NCBI RefSeq assembly: GCF_910592395.1
Contig: NC_088313.1
Span: 8,434,501-8,498,500 of the forward strand
Direction of reading: 5' to 3'
Origin: Lineus longissimus
Lineage: Eukaryota; Nemertea; Pilidiophora; Heteronemertea; Lineidae
DNA length: 64,000 nt
The notes under the pieces were generated by a model, which was not told the origin of the DNA, did no database searches, and saw only the letters and a program-made list of their open reading frames with translations. The translations under genes and the position numbers were made by a program. This document shows positions 46,074 to 57,862 of the stretch, one piece after another. How positions within the stretch are numbered: position 1 is the stretch's first letter; each line of letters opens with the position of its first letter.

Positions 46074-46471
46074 GAACCAAAAGCTCCAATGCCAGTGGTG
46101 CACGCCCTAATTTCTCGCCTGAGCTACATGAAACCTACTGTAAAACCTCAGGAAACGTACAATTCCAACTTCCATAAACAACAACCTGAAACCTGTTCGC
46201 CGAAAACCACTAAACTACTACTCCGACGAGACAATGAAAACGGCTCTGTCGAAATCATAACCGAATCCAGCAGAACCAAAAGCTCCAATGCCAGTGGTGC
46301 ACGCCCTAATTTCTCGCCTGAGCTACATGAAACCTACTGTAAAACCTCAGGAAACGTACAATTCCAACTTCCATAAACAACAACCTGAAACCTGTTCGCC
46401 GAAAACCACTAAACTACTACTCCGGCGAGACAATGAAAACGGCTCTGTCGAAATCATAACCGAATCCAGCA
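46074..46471 (-). repeat. Tandem repeat, two copies of 199 bp
   Basis: 46074-46272 and 46273-46471 differ at only a few positions (for example ctccgacgag against ctccggcgag). It directly precedes the gag start on minus, so it is probably 5' non-coding sequence of the DIRS-order element. Confidence 0.85.
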
Positions 46472-47206
46472 GAACAATAGAATAGCCACGGCCTGGCTAC
46501 CTTCCTTCTAAGAAACACACCGCCCTTGCCCGATCAACCACACAGTCATACCATACATTATACACCTCATTTATGATCACCGATCTTTTCTCACTCTTAA
46601 GTAATCTAAGTATTATTTGACTACTTTAATTACTTAGTGCTCTCTTTCCTCTTACATTCTGTCTGCCCTGCACTTATGCTTATTGTACTTTCATCTTATG
46701 AAAAAGTAAATCTTACACGGATTCAACAAACGATTTGTAATTTGTAATCTGTAATTTGTACCATCGACACGTGTACCTGCCCGAGTTGGCCTCGGTATAT
46801 CAATAACCTATATAGTCTTGAGCATACATGCGAATGCACTACACATTATGCACTAAGATCGATACGGTGAACTCACTTACATAATTATACCACTAAACCA
46901 CCCACTCGGATCAGCGCCATCCACTTCCTACTTCGAACACTTAACCACAAATACCATAGCAGACACCAAACTTATTTTCCAACTGACGCTCTTAACCCAA
47001 CTGCGCCAGGGCTGACAACTCCTCACTTTGGTTCCTCAATACTTTCCCTACATTACCCTGCACCAGCTCCAACAGCTCCTGCGCCACCATTCTACTACCC
47101 AACTCTCATCCGGGCAACCTAGCATGGCCTGCCCTCGGGCCTAACCCGACCCAACAGGATAACTCGCTATTTACTACTTCATCAGAGTCGGTCCTCTAGC
47201 TTATCA
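46472..47206. other. Spacer; no gene seen
   Basis: No supported coding region. Contains a short tandem phrase of atttgtaat near 46735-46760. Confidence 0.4.
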
Positions 47207-47752
47207 CCTCGGCCATCTTGACGAATCAAGCCTTCCGGCAGCCTGGCCCACCTTGCCCAAGCAAGGTCACCTCCGGCTTATTACCTCGGCCATCTTGACG
47301 AATCAAGCCTTCCGGCAGTCTGGCCCACCTTGCCCGAGCAAGGTCACCTCCGGCTTATTTCCTCGGCCATCTTGACGAATCAAGCCTTCCGGCAGCCTGG
47401 CCCACCTTGCCCAAGCAAGGTCACCTCCGGCTTATTACCTCGGTCATCTTGACGAATCAAGCCTTCCGGCAGCCTGGCCCACCTTGCCCAAACAAGGTCA
47501 CCTCCGGCTTATTTCCTCGGCCATCTTGACGAATCAAGCGTTCCGGCAGCCTTGAGCCTACCCTGCCCAAGCAGAGTTACTCCCCGGCTTATCACCTCGG
47601 CCATCCTGACGAATCAGGCATTCCGGCAGCCTTGAGCCTACCCTTCCCAAGAAGAGTTACTCCCCGGCATATCACCTCGGCCATCCTGACGAATCAAGCA
47701 TTCCGGCAGCCTTGAGCCTACCCTTCCGAAGAAGGGTTACTCCCCGGCTATG
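47207..47752 (+). repeat. Minisatellite, seven units of 77 or 80 bp
   Basis: Units start at 47207, 47284, 47361, 47438 and 47515 (spacing 77), then 47595 and 47675 (spacing 80). Each begins cctcgg(c/t)catc(t/c)tgacgaatca and contains ttccggcagcc. The last units form a subtype ending in gagttactccccggc. Confidence 0.9.
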
Positions 47753-48334
47753 CACTAACTCACCTAGTCCAGTGCAAACTACTACTATAGTGCACAATCC
47801 CCTATAGTAGCGCTGATCCCAAAACCAATCATGCCGAACACAAGAGCTGCCCAACAGCACGTCCGTCACGGTCGGATTTCAAAACCAACTGAGGTTATTA
47901 GGCAATCACGTGTTCTCGACGTCACACCACTTCGGATAAAAGATTACACACAAATGTTTGCACATTCTATAAAGGCATATAAAACGACAGGCATTTCAAG
48001 CAGCCAAGTGGCCTTGCGGATAAGAGTGTTGGTAAATAAACCAAGAGGTCTCGAGTTCTAGTCCCGATGAGAGGACCTTTTTATTTTTTTCCTTCCAAAA
48101 TTTTTTCCTTCCAAAATCATGCGAAGGTCCGCGTCGTCCCACAGCTTGCTGGTTTGTGAAATCAAGCGCATCGAAGCATTGGGGGGCCTTTCGGTCGTTT
48201 GAATTTCTTATTATTGCCGCATGGGGTGCTCTGGTTTTGTGCATGCAGTTCAGCTTTTATGACTTAGAATAGGCGCATATTTGGCGACTGAAGGAAACTC
48301 ACAGAAGAGTGTAGTCGTTGACTGAATTACGGGC
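47753..48334. other. Spacer with a tRNA-like stretch
   Basis: No gene seen. At about 48005-48075 a sequence with A-box-like ttgcggataagag and B-box-like gagttctagtcccg is followed by a T-rich tail. It may be a decayed tRNA-derived SINE head, but the cloverleaf is not convincing. Confidence 0.3.
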
Positions 48335-48574
48335 CTGGGCCCATATTCATAAAACTTCCTAGGTCAATCATGAATAAACTGTAAGTGTCATGCATAACCA
48401 GGTGTGATGCTTATCTTGGAATTCATAAATGTGCCTAGGCATTATACCTATCTCTGCATGATGCGTAAGTCTAGGAATCATGCATAAATGCAGGATGTCA
48501 GATTTCCGGTTGCACAGGCGGGGTATAAAACTCTTAGGCTAAACTGGGCCAACGCCACTTCGGGTTCAATCGCA

Positions 48575-49737
48575 ATGGCAGCCAAAAGAAAACCAAATTT
48601 TAGTGATGCAGAGAAATTTCGCCTTTGCGATGAGTACGAGCGGGAATTTTCGGTTCTTACTTCCAAGTTTTCTCCGACTATCACGAATAAGAAGAAACAC
48701 GAGGCATGGGAGAGGATTACTGCTACATTGAACAAAAGAAGTCCTTCGGTCACTCGGTCAGCTGCGGAGTTCATGAAAAAATGGTAGACTCTTTGTTCAG
48801 CAATGAAAGATGAATATCGCGTGTATAAGAAGAAACTAGGACAAACAGGTATAGCCGTTAATTTCAAATTTAGTATTTTCCAAAAGTAAATTATAACAAC
48901 CTTAACACTTTATTGATTCAAACCTTTTGAAGTAAACCTTAAAGGGCCAGTGTATTCGATTCTAGAATGTCTCTTCATCTTTAATATGTGCCTCTTCTTT
49001 TACAGGAGGTGGGCCACCGCCAGAAGAACCATCCTTTCTATCTCAAAAGATAGCCGATATAATTGGTGAGGATGACCAACAGTCCACGGAATTGACGGGG
49101 GTATAGACAGCTCACAGCCGCCAACTAAGAATAGCTATTTGCAAGAGTCAAATGATGCTGCCACTGCAAGTATCAGGTAGGGACTGTTGTACAGTACTTC
49201 GTATCGTGTCAAAATTTGTTTGAAGTTTTTTACACAAAGAGTTTACCAAAAAATTACACTTGTTTCAGCTATGAAGATCCAACGCTCACCGATTCCAGTG
49301 ACTTAGAAGACACACAAACGGCATCGACCCCGCAGAAACAACCACCGGCCAAAAGGTCCTGTCATGTTTTCCACTCCTTAACACTCAAGGGTCGAAAGTC
49401 CTCCACTGCAGTGTCAGCATTACCAAATCCATGTACTCAATTGTTTGACGATGAGCCTGAAAGTAGACCAAAGGGCAAAGGTACCAATGATAAGAGTGAT
49501 GTCGCTGTAATCCAAAAATAACTTTTGGCTTTAGAGAAACAGCGTGCTACAATTGAAATTGAGAAACTTGTGTTGGAGAAAAGGAAATTGTTACTTGAGA
49601 TTGATGTATTGAATATGAAAAAGCAGAAGTTAGCTACTGAAACTCAACATGATATGCCTGTGACCAGCCAAAGCCTACAACATAGCCACTACCCGAACAA
49701 CAATTCTCCGTTTGACTATTCTCTTACAAGTTTGTAA
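48575..49737 (+). pseudogene. Myb/SANT-like gene of element C, three lesions
   Basis: Exons 48575-48848, 49006-49176 and 49269-49737. The SANT-like region reads KRKPNFSDAEKFRLCDEYER to VTRSAAEFMKKW. An in-frame TAG follows at 48785. The first intron is phase 1, as in A and B. In exon 2 the five-G run 49097-49101 is one base too short: the frame meets TAG at 49104, whereas one more G would give LTGGIDSSQPP and the right phase for exon 3. Exon 3 is acidic then basic, has an in-frame TAA at 49519, and ends with a coiled coil (EIEKLVLEKRKLLLEIDVLN). Same domain order as A and B. Confidence 0.78.
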
Positions 49738-49831
49738 AATTTGTATGAAATGTAGCTTTGGAATAAAAATGCTGAAATAAACAACATACTAGTATATCAT
49801 GTCTTCTGTCCTACTTACATGTACAGTGTTT

Positions 49832-50893
49832 TTACTGGAAGTGATTGTTCACAATGTCGTTCCTGGCGGCAGCTCCATTTGGTCTATCTGGAAGTACAGC
49901 AACATTTTCGTGGTCATCATCAGGTTGTGGTTGCCGTGGCTGCTGATGCTCAATAGGCAGATCCTCGAAGTCTGGCAGTCCTCTGTTAACTGCAATGTTC
50001 TGAAGGGCTGTACACACCGCAATTATCTCGCATGATTTCTGTGGGCTGTATCTGAGTTGACCATGCAGGCAGTTGAACCGTCGTTTCCATTGACCAATTC
50101 CCCTCTCAACAAGGCACCTCGTTTTCTTGTGGGACTTGTTGTAGCGACGTTGTGCTGCTGTCTCGGGGTTAAGAAACGGAGTCATCAACCATGGTCGAAC
50201 AGGGTATCCACTATCCCCAAGTAATATTTCTTCACCATCCCGACGCGACATGATCTCTGAAAGTCCACTCTCTCTCAAAATGACCGAATCATGCGTACTA
50301 CCCGGCCACTTGGCAACGACATTTATAAATCGATATTGTGCGTCCATCACAACCTGGGTGTTTATCGAATGGTACCCTTTCCGATTGATATAACGCCATT
50401 CATGCTGCGATGGACCCAAAATCCACACGTGAGTTCCATCCACAAGTCCCAACACACCGAGAAAATTGGCTATGTTGTGAAATTCCTCAACAATATTATG
50501 AATTTAATACAGCGCAGGAAACTTGATGACCTTGGGAACTAGTGCCAGAAGGGCACGGGTAACTTGGGAAATTACCCTGCACATCGTCGGTTGAGAAATT
50601 TGAACCGAGTCACCGGTGAGTATCTGAAAGGATCCCGTACCATAAAAGCGCAGGGCAGCTAGGACTTTGAGCTCCCTCGGAAGTGCATGGTTACGAAGTG
50701 TTATTGGATCGAGTTCATCTCCCACAGCATCGATTAGTTCCAAAAGTGTTTCTCGGTCTAGTCTATACCTTCGGTAGAGTTCAAGATCATTGTACGCGTC
50801 GAGGGGATGCAACCGGTCTCGGAATACTCGTTCTCTTCTAAAGGCTCGACGTCGTGCAACTTCCTCTTGCACAGCAAGCATTAAAGCGGCCAT
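49832..50893 (-). pseudogene. HARBI1-type transposase of element C, one nonsense codon
   Basis: A single continuous frame of 353 codons from MAALMLAVQEEV to the end, broken only by a TAA at 50501-50503 between FPALY and IHNIVEEFHNIANF. The N-terminal region has QPTMCRVISQVTRALLAL. The DDE residues lie in LGLVDGTHVWI, ILLGDSGYPVRPWL and CLVERGIGQWKRRF; KWPGSTHD is present. The intron of A and B is missing, since the frame passes through DAQYRFINVV without a gap. One base change would account for the loss of function. Confidence 0.85.
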
Positions 50894-50948
50894 CCTGATC
50901 GAATGTCTCTTGAGGAATGCCCAGAAATAATTTAATCATACCAACAGT

Positions 50949-50988
50949 CCTATACTTAAGACACCTCAAGAGGTGTCTCAAATATAGG
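50949..50988. repeat. 40-bp imperfect palindrome near the right end of element C
   Basis: CCTATACTTAAGACACCTC is mirrored by its near-complement ending in AAATATAGG, with 17 of 20 positions paired. It lies about 55 bp upstream of the transposase start, so it could be a promoter or binding feature; that role is a guess. Confidence 0.65.
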
Positions 50989-51229
50989 GGCCATTTTGTG
51001 CATGATACATTAGGTAAGAAGCATATTGAATTCCACTTAGGCATGACACCTGAGTTAGGTAGGAACTTGGGTATCATACTTGGCCTTAGTATGTTTATGA
51101 ATATGGGCCCTGGACATAATCTCCCGAGCTAATTGTCATCGTTGGGTTGGTTTGTCCAAGGAGTACCTGACCGATTTTAGTATAGAAGTATTTCGCCGTT
51201 TGTTTTGCAGTGCCTTTATTGTTATCTCA

Positions 51230-52160
51230 CATGTGCCGGGTGAGCTTTTTCCGTCGTCTGTCGGTCGTCCATCCATCAGCAATTGTGGAACGTTTGCTGT
51301 CTTACTGGAAAAACTGTATGGTTCCGTCGTGATTTGCCGAAACCGATTTAATTTAAGCAGGGAGCATTCATTATTGCTGAAACAATAAGTTGGCTGCAGA
51401 TACCAAGTTGAAGTTGGCTACTTATTCCCGATCCTCGGACGATTATAGTTGGGGTTAGTATAGCATTATTCCCATTACTAACTAACTTTAGCCCTTACCA
51501 ATGGATAACTGACTTAGCCCTTACATTGACAGTAATGAATCTCCCCCGTTCCGCTGAAACGAAACCATATCGTTTTTTTCCAGCAAGCCACGTTTGCTCA
51601 CCGTTGAGTCTAGAAAGTTGAAACTTGGTGTGTGTGGGTGTCTCATGACAACATCGAGTTCACATACCAAAAATCATCACCATTTCACCTACTTTCTTGG
51701 CGCCATCTTTGAAAACCTTATTTTGTCAATATCTCATGAACGCTGATAGCTAGAAATGTGTACTGTGGATACTTCTGGTGTGACTACATGACATAATACC
51801 GTTTTTTTTTATTTGACTTACTTTTCAAAATCACAGAGTCAAACTCTTAAGTTTCACTCAATGGACACGTTTCGTCATTATGTGTCCTAGACTCTTCAAA
51901 TTTGATATGTAGACACCTGTTAGGCATCTCTACATGTTCACAAAAATTAGGTCATTGTGACTTGCTTTTCAAGGTTAAGATTTCACTGAAAGTGTGTAAC
52001 ATTTTAGTATTATATGCCATTATTGAGACGAAGTGCAAGAGTATTATCCGTGTGTTGTACTACTCAATGTCACATTGGTCAAAATTTGTAATGACAGTCC
52101 TCCATCTTTACATGAATAAAAATGAATTGGAAATACTGACTATGATAGTTAGGACCATTT
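51230..52160 (+). repeat. Dispersed repeat of the AGCTCACC family (copy 4)
   Basis: Begins near gccgggtgagctttttccgtcgtctgtcggtcg and continues with tttgctcaccgttgagtcta, a tcacagagtcaaac block and gacacctgttaggcatctc. The second part runs opposite to the matching part of the copy at 24.1-25.1 kb. No coding function. Confidence 0.6.
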
Positions 52161-53154
52161 ATTGATTCACTCATGTCCTTTGTGGCACCATGTGAGCACA
52201 ATGTCCGCAGGACATTTCATTATCTTAACCTCCATAGTCTGCAACGTCCTTTTTCTGCCGTTATACCTGGGTACGCGTTCGGTCACTTCGTACATGTACT
52301 ATCAAAGGTGAAAAAAATTAAAAAGGCAATGTATGAATAAATGACTTTTGTAAGAGTGTATTAGTCTTTAGCCATCTCACAAAAAATTGTCTTATTTTGA
52401 AAGGAACTTTGCCAATATTAGAAGATACCATCATTTTGTCTCGGATCATATTTTGTCTAGATTGATCATATTTTCTCAAAGAGAATGCCATCTCAACCCA
52501 TGATATTGATGAGAAGGGGATTCACCGAAAAGGCCTCTCCTGGCAAAGTTTATCTCTAAAGTAAGATGATTATTTTGAGTGTAGTCAGTCATGCAGACAC
52601 ATGTATTTCAAATTACGTAATGGTATATTGGTCTAAATCAATGAAATGTGAAATGATGATATAGATTGATCCCGGATAATTATAAACATAATAATGTATA
52701 TAATTACCCGGATAATTACTACATATCTGTACTCTGCTAATGTTCCGGGCTGTCAAAAAGTTAGCCCGTATTATGCTAATGCTGCGGCCCTCTAGTTGGC
52801 CCTTACTACATATGCTAAATTGTGTTGATATGAAGGTTAGCCCTTACTTACTACTTGTTGTGGACTGTCGAATAGTTAGCCCTTATTATGCTAATGGTGC
52901 GGACATCTACAAGTTAGCCCTTACTGTGTAGGCTATTTCGATACATTGTGCCTTAATTCGACGAAAATAAAACGAAATGAAAACGAGGACTCGATTGTGG
53001 TTGTTGTTAGTTTGACACTTTTCACAATTTCCGGGCGCCGAAGACAACATGTAACACTGTCGCAGTATGAGACATCCTCCCCGCCGAAAGCCAACCAGTG
53101 GCTGACAAGGTTAAGGATTTAACACGACATCGAAAAGTATCAATTTTTAGATTA
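52161..53154. other. Spacer with a short imperfect repeat
   Basis: No gene seen. Around 52738-52930 the phrase agttagccctta(tt)atgctaatg recurs imperfectly about four times. Confidence 0.45.
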
Positions 53155-56100
53155 AACTTAAGTGTCAGTCCATGATACCACCATGCAGAGGGTGGCAAGG
53201 TGGGGGTCAACCGTTTTTAACGAGATTAGGTATGCAAGATCCTTCCACTAAGACATCATTACACAGCAATTGATGACTCTCAAAAATCACTAGCAACCGA
53301 GTTAGGGGCAGGCCTAGTTAGGGGGCTTGTTTTAGCTTTTTTCCCCCTATTTTTTGTGTATTTTAGGGTCAATATTGGGCACTCCTGCAGAGACTAAAAA
53401 AAATAGCTGGATTTTCCCCCTTTGTATGATGGAAGTATTTGATGAGATCTTCCATTCTGCAACAGGTCATTGAGTAACACTTCATACTTTGGTCGTGCTA
53501 GGCCTAGTAATTATGCATACCTAGGGGCAGTGCTTAGGAAGAGCTCTCTATCGACGCTCATATCTCCAACACTGCAGGTCTTTGAATGCTGTGGCTTGCA
53601 CATGATAAAGGTAATGATACCTACTTTCAAAATCAGAAATAAAATTTCCGGCCGCTTTTACTGTTTTCCCAGGATAAACCAAGGAAAAAGTGCTATTTTC
53701 CACCAAAATGACACTCATTGGCTAGTGCTGCCACCTTGATGAATTATAAAATAAATGCATAATGAACACATAATTTATGCTTGGTGCTGGCCATGAGGAT
53801 TAGTAGTTACTGTCAACCACCATGATCACCCCCCCCCATGCCTAGGCCTACTAACCTATTTTAAATAGGCCTACCGGTAAATAACTCCACTTGCATTTTC
53901 CCCCCCAAAAAAGAACAAGCTCATCACTACAAATTTGCCCTTGATGAAAGCCCTTTGGGGAATTGTGCCCCATAGGTCCTGAAATGCTGATTTGAATTTC
54001 AAATAACATTTCGGCCTTGGCCTACCTGATGGCAACGTAATTGAATAAGCTACATGTAGGCCTTCTTACAGTCCGAAAACCTAAAGAAACCCCCCTGTTG
54101 GTGAGGATGCTAATGTTGACCCATTCATTAGCCTGTGTCATGCTGCCAGAGCATGTTGTAAGGGTTGGCCCCCCCCCCCCCCCATGGCTAAGGCACCTGA
54201 AGGGCATGTGGTATGACCTACTAATACATCTTTATCAACCCATGCAGGGACCATCCTGTTCCTAAGAACCTTGCAGAAGTGCTCATTTCACATACTAGTA
54301 ACACCTTCCATTGCTAAGGAGCCAATTGACCAAAGGTGCAGTTCCTACTGTAATTACTGTTTGATGAGGACAACCCTGCAGTTGGCTGCACCGTCAGAGT
54401 ACTGCTATTGGAAGTTTTTTGCTCCTTGGTTGGCGGTGAAATGTTCTCCTGGAGTTGCTCTAGCATTGGCTAAATTGTACATATACATGTACTGGAATGG
54501 AGAAGTTTTTCATGAACTGAGTTACGGTACTGTCCAGTCCCTTAGGAGAGATCACAACTTTCCACATGCTACACTTATACCTGTCTGCAGAGGACAGTGC
54601 TGCCACCTAAGAAGCAGGGATACTTTTTTTTACAAATGGGTGATTTATTTACAAGCTAATATAATGATACATAGAAAAAAGGCTACTTTGCAGACAATAG
54701 CCAAACCACTACTAACCACTACTAGGGAGGGACCAATACTAGTAACACCTCATTTACGGTACTACATGTCAGGCCCAAGTGCAGGATAGTATCAGGAGAG
54801 AGTCCCACTTTCCAGTAGCAGGCTTGGTTGTTCAAAACTGACATTAGCGCTACTAAGTATACTGACATTAAAAATCTATCTTGGCATTTACAATTGTTTA
54901 CTGAAAGCCAAAGTTCAAATTTATCCCAAGATATCGCTATAAAATCATTTTTTAACCAAGCCCCGCATTTTACCTGATGAACCATCCGCTAGATATACTA
55001 GAACATCAAATATGTATGTCCTTCATATTGCAGGTTATGTTAGTCAAGGGAGACAAAAACACAGCATGTAACAGTTTTAGGAAATTCACCATGTATTTTT
55101 TTTAGAAAAAGAGAGATGTATTGTAGAATGCGAACAATGCATTTGCAATCAATGGCGTGGAAAATCTCAGGTCAAGCCTGATGAATGTACATCCAATAAA
55201 GTCGTACCCTTTCATTCTAAATCAAGAATTCTTGATGTGTAGCTGACAACTTTCACTGGACTAATTCTGCCCAGTCATGACTCAAAGACCAACATTTCAG
55301 AAAATCTGTCTCCACCCTCTTATCATTTCTCTCTCCCAGCTCAAGAGTGCTTGACCAGCAGTCCTTATGATACTGTTGCAACAACATTACCCATCAAATT
55401 ATTACTCATCTGAGATCATCTTAGATGATTATTATTCGGAGTATGTTGCAAAATACAAATAATACCTCAGTTCGATTATTCACAACTAGACTAGGCAGTT
55501 TGTCTCAAAACATCCAAATACATGTAGTACCTTACGAATCCGCAAGGGACGCGTTAACAATAATGTTGCAAAATGACTGTAAAAAATTGGTCGCACTGAT
55601 CGTAAACATTGTCTTATTTTTCAAGATGAGAGTATGTTGATGATAAGAAAACGTACACCACAAATAATAGACCAGTATTCCTTAAAGGACCAGTATAGTA
55701 ACTAAGGGCAATATTACCAAGCCCTCGGCTGCATAGTCACCTCCTATTCTGCACAAAGTTTCCATCATCAAATTGCACAAAAAAGGGAAAAATTCAAAAA
55801 CTGACGAAACTATCATGTATATCTGACTTGAGAGATTGCCCTTCTGTCCCGTCTGCTGGGTTTTCTAAGGCGTCGGCTGGTTGAACAGAGGAAGAGGCAA
55901 CAGCGGACTGAAAAAAGATATTGATGGAGAATCAGGTTTGGCTTAGAATCCCTCATTGCCAAGGAGATGGGAGCCAGAATGGCATCAAGGTTTTCAGCTT
56001 AGTCCCTCCTCTCTCATCAGTGACCTTCTTACATGTAAGTCAGTCGCTGCAGGCAGAATTAACCAATATTCACTTTGGCTTGCCCCGAATCTTCTCCCCT

Positions 56101-57808
56101 TTTTTTCATTCAACTCACCTCTGTATCCATGGGTGCTGGTTCTACTTCTGGTTCTACATTTGCCACAGATACTCGATGTTTAGCCTCACATCCTTTACAC
56201 AGAGCTGAAAAGGCACCAGATTATGGGGGTAATGATAATATGATGTGCAATATATAATAGTGTGAGGACATGATGATGATGATAGACTTGTTTTGATAAT
56301 GCGACCGGCCATGCTGATTTTATACGGCAGTGAAGCATGACCTCCAGTGGCACTGGCAGGGAATCATAACTGGGACTTCCTGATCATCAAGCCAAGGCTC
56401 CAATCAACTTTCTAGGAAGAACACAAGTGAAGTGGTAAATCGTTATCACTCAGTTGGTTTTGCACCAAAGTTAGGTTTAGTCAGAGTGAGTATCATTACA
56501 GGCCTACTGCTTCTTTTCTACTTCAGTGATTTTGAGACTGATCCCTTACCTGAGCCAACTGGGACAAAAACTCCCCACTTGATGTATATTTCCCGAGACA
56601 TCACTCGATGAACTGAACCACCATCTTTTCTGGGCTTCCGACTTGTTTTAGAGGGTTGATGAAGTGGGTGCTGGCATCTCCTTTGCTGATTCCATGATAA
56701 ACTCAACTTGTATCGGTGGTTCGGGCATATTGTGGTGTCCAGAACTGGATAACTCATATCAAACACGCCAGCACGAAGTGCTATGAGCTCCCATTCACTT
56801 TTGACTTGACTGGCTTTCCTGGAGGACATCCAACGCATCAAATGGGAGTGCACGTCCTTCTTACATTGTTTCAAGGGGATCACACTCTTGTCATTGGGGT
56901 ATGAAGCGTCAGTACCACACTCGATATCCTTGGATATGACAGCAAATCCACATTTCAACTGTGATTTTTCAGGTTCCATTTTCAATAGACTATCACACAA
57001 TGTACACGTGCATGTACACAATGCATTGTAACTGTAACTGTTGTTGTTGTTGTCGTTGCTGGTGTACGTTTCCGCCTAGACCGCTAAGCCTCCACAGGGG
57101 TAATAAAGGCCTCTAGGTTGTTTGAGGGAGTGTGTGGGAGGGGCAAGGGAGAGGGGGGTTCACTAACATCTAAAAATGTAATTTTATTTGGAAAGCATGT
57201 GTATTTCGTCAGTTATCTGAGGGAATGGGCAAAAAATGGGCACCAGTGAGAAGGGCGCGACTCGACCCCCTCACCGGAAAACCGTAAGGGCGGCCGGATT
57301 TTTTTCTTTTGCAAATTAAAAAACAGCATTCTGACTTCCTTACCTGGAAGTGGCATCACTTAAAAAACTGCAGTGTTGGAGCTAAAGGAGAGTTAAAATT
57401 GCCTTTTTACTGAAATTTGAGATTGCATTGTTTTTGGGACGTACTGTACCTGTCATTAAAATATACCTGGGGCAAAACAAAAGGCATGAAAAGGTAGCTC
57501 AGATCATGTACTTTCAATTTCAATAGGCGGTGTTTAGTGATAATTCTGTTTGATGCACGAAAATTGACAAAAGACTTAGCCTATTTTGAGGGATAATGCA
57601 TGTTTTTTTTAAAGGAAAATGAGTAGGAAATGGTTAATAGCCGTACCCCAAAACTGTGGGGTTATTTTCGAAACCAATCCACCAGCCTTCATAGTACCCT
57701 AGGACAGGTCTGTGGTAGAAATTACAACTAGATCTGTTGACCCCCCACCTTGCCACCATTTGCATGATCCTGCATGGTGGTATCATGGTCTGACACTTTT
57801 AAGTGTTC
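53155..57808. mobile_element. 4.65 kb region bounded by an inverted repeat
   Basis: Left (53155-53212) and right (57737-57808, inverted) share AGTGTCAG(T/A)CCATGATACC and then GGTGGCAAGGTGGGGG. The right copy has 14 extra bases. This may be the TIR pair of one element or two copies of a small repeat in opposite orientation. The interior holds a C run at 54170, a Cys/His-rich frame (56549-56979) and otherwise nothing recognisable. No target duplication found. Confidence 0.45.
56549..56979 (-). CDS. Cys/His-rich hypothetical exon
   Basis: ATG at 56979 (MEPEKSQ), open through KQCKKDVHSHLMRWMSSRK, ALRAGVFDMSYPVLDTTICP, NHRYKLSLSW and RRCQHPLHQPSK to a GTAAGG donor after PVGS at 56549 (phase 2). 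The spaced Cys and His residues look zinc-binding. A similar Cys/His layout occurs in multicopy invertebrate proteins that I associate with transposons, but I cannot name the family. The next exon was not located. It lies inside the inverted-repeat-bounded region and may belong to it. Confidence 0.45.
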
Positions 57809-57862
57809 ACTAGAGCTTACACTTTACATATTAAAATATGTAAAGTGTAAGCTCTAGTGAAC
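57805..57862. repeat. Perfect 28-bp palindrome at an element junction
   Basis: Arms of 28 bp (GTTCACTAGAGCTTACACTT and on to CATATT) with a 2-bp AA spacer. The right arm is also the left terminal sequence of the 57.8-60.5 kb element. The palindrome may have arisen where two inverted copies of this end meet. Confidence 0.9.

Larger units (their letters stand above)
48338..51109 (+). mobile_element. Element C: two-gene Harbinger transposon, decayed
   Basis: A 2772-bp element with inverted ends GGCCCATATTCATAAA and a perfect CTG target duplication at 48335-48337 and 51110-51112. It contains a Myb-like gene on plus and a DDE transposase on minus, convergent. Both carry lesions, so the element looks inactive. 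Its transposase lacks the intron found in A and B. Confidence 0.88.

Noticed and set aside
47207-47752. CRISPR-like array
   Set aside because: The whole 77/80-bp unit is repeated without variable spacers, and the DNA is eukaryotic. It is a minisatellite.
54271-54789. A 172-codon open frame on plus
   Set aside because: It has no ATG-supported start, no recognisable motif, and an amino-acid composition typical of chance frames. No neighbouring exon supports it.
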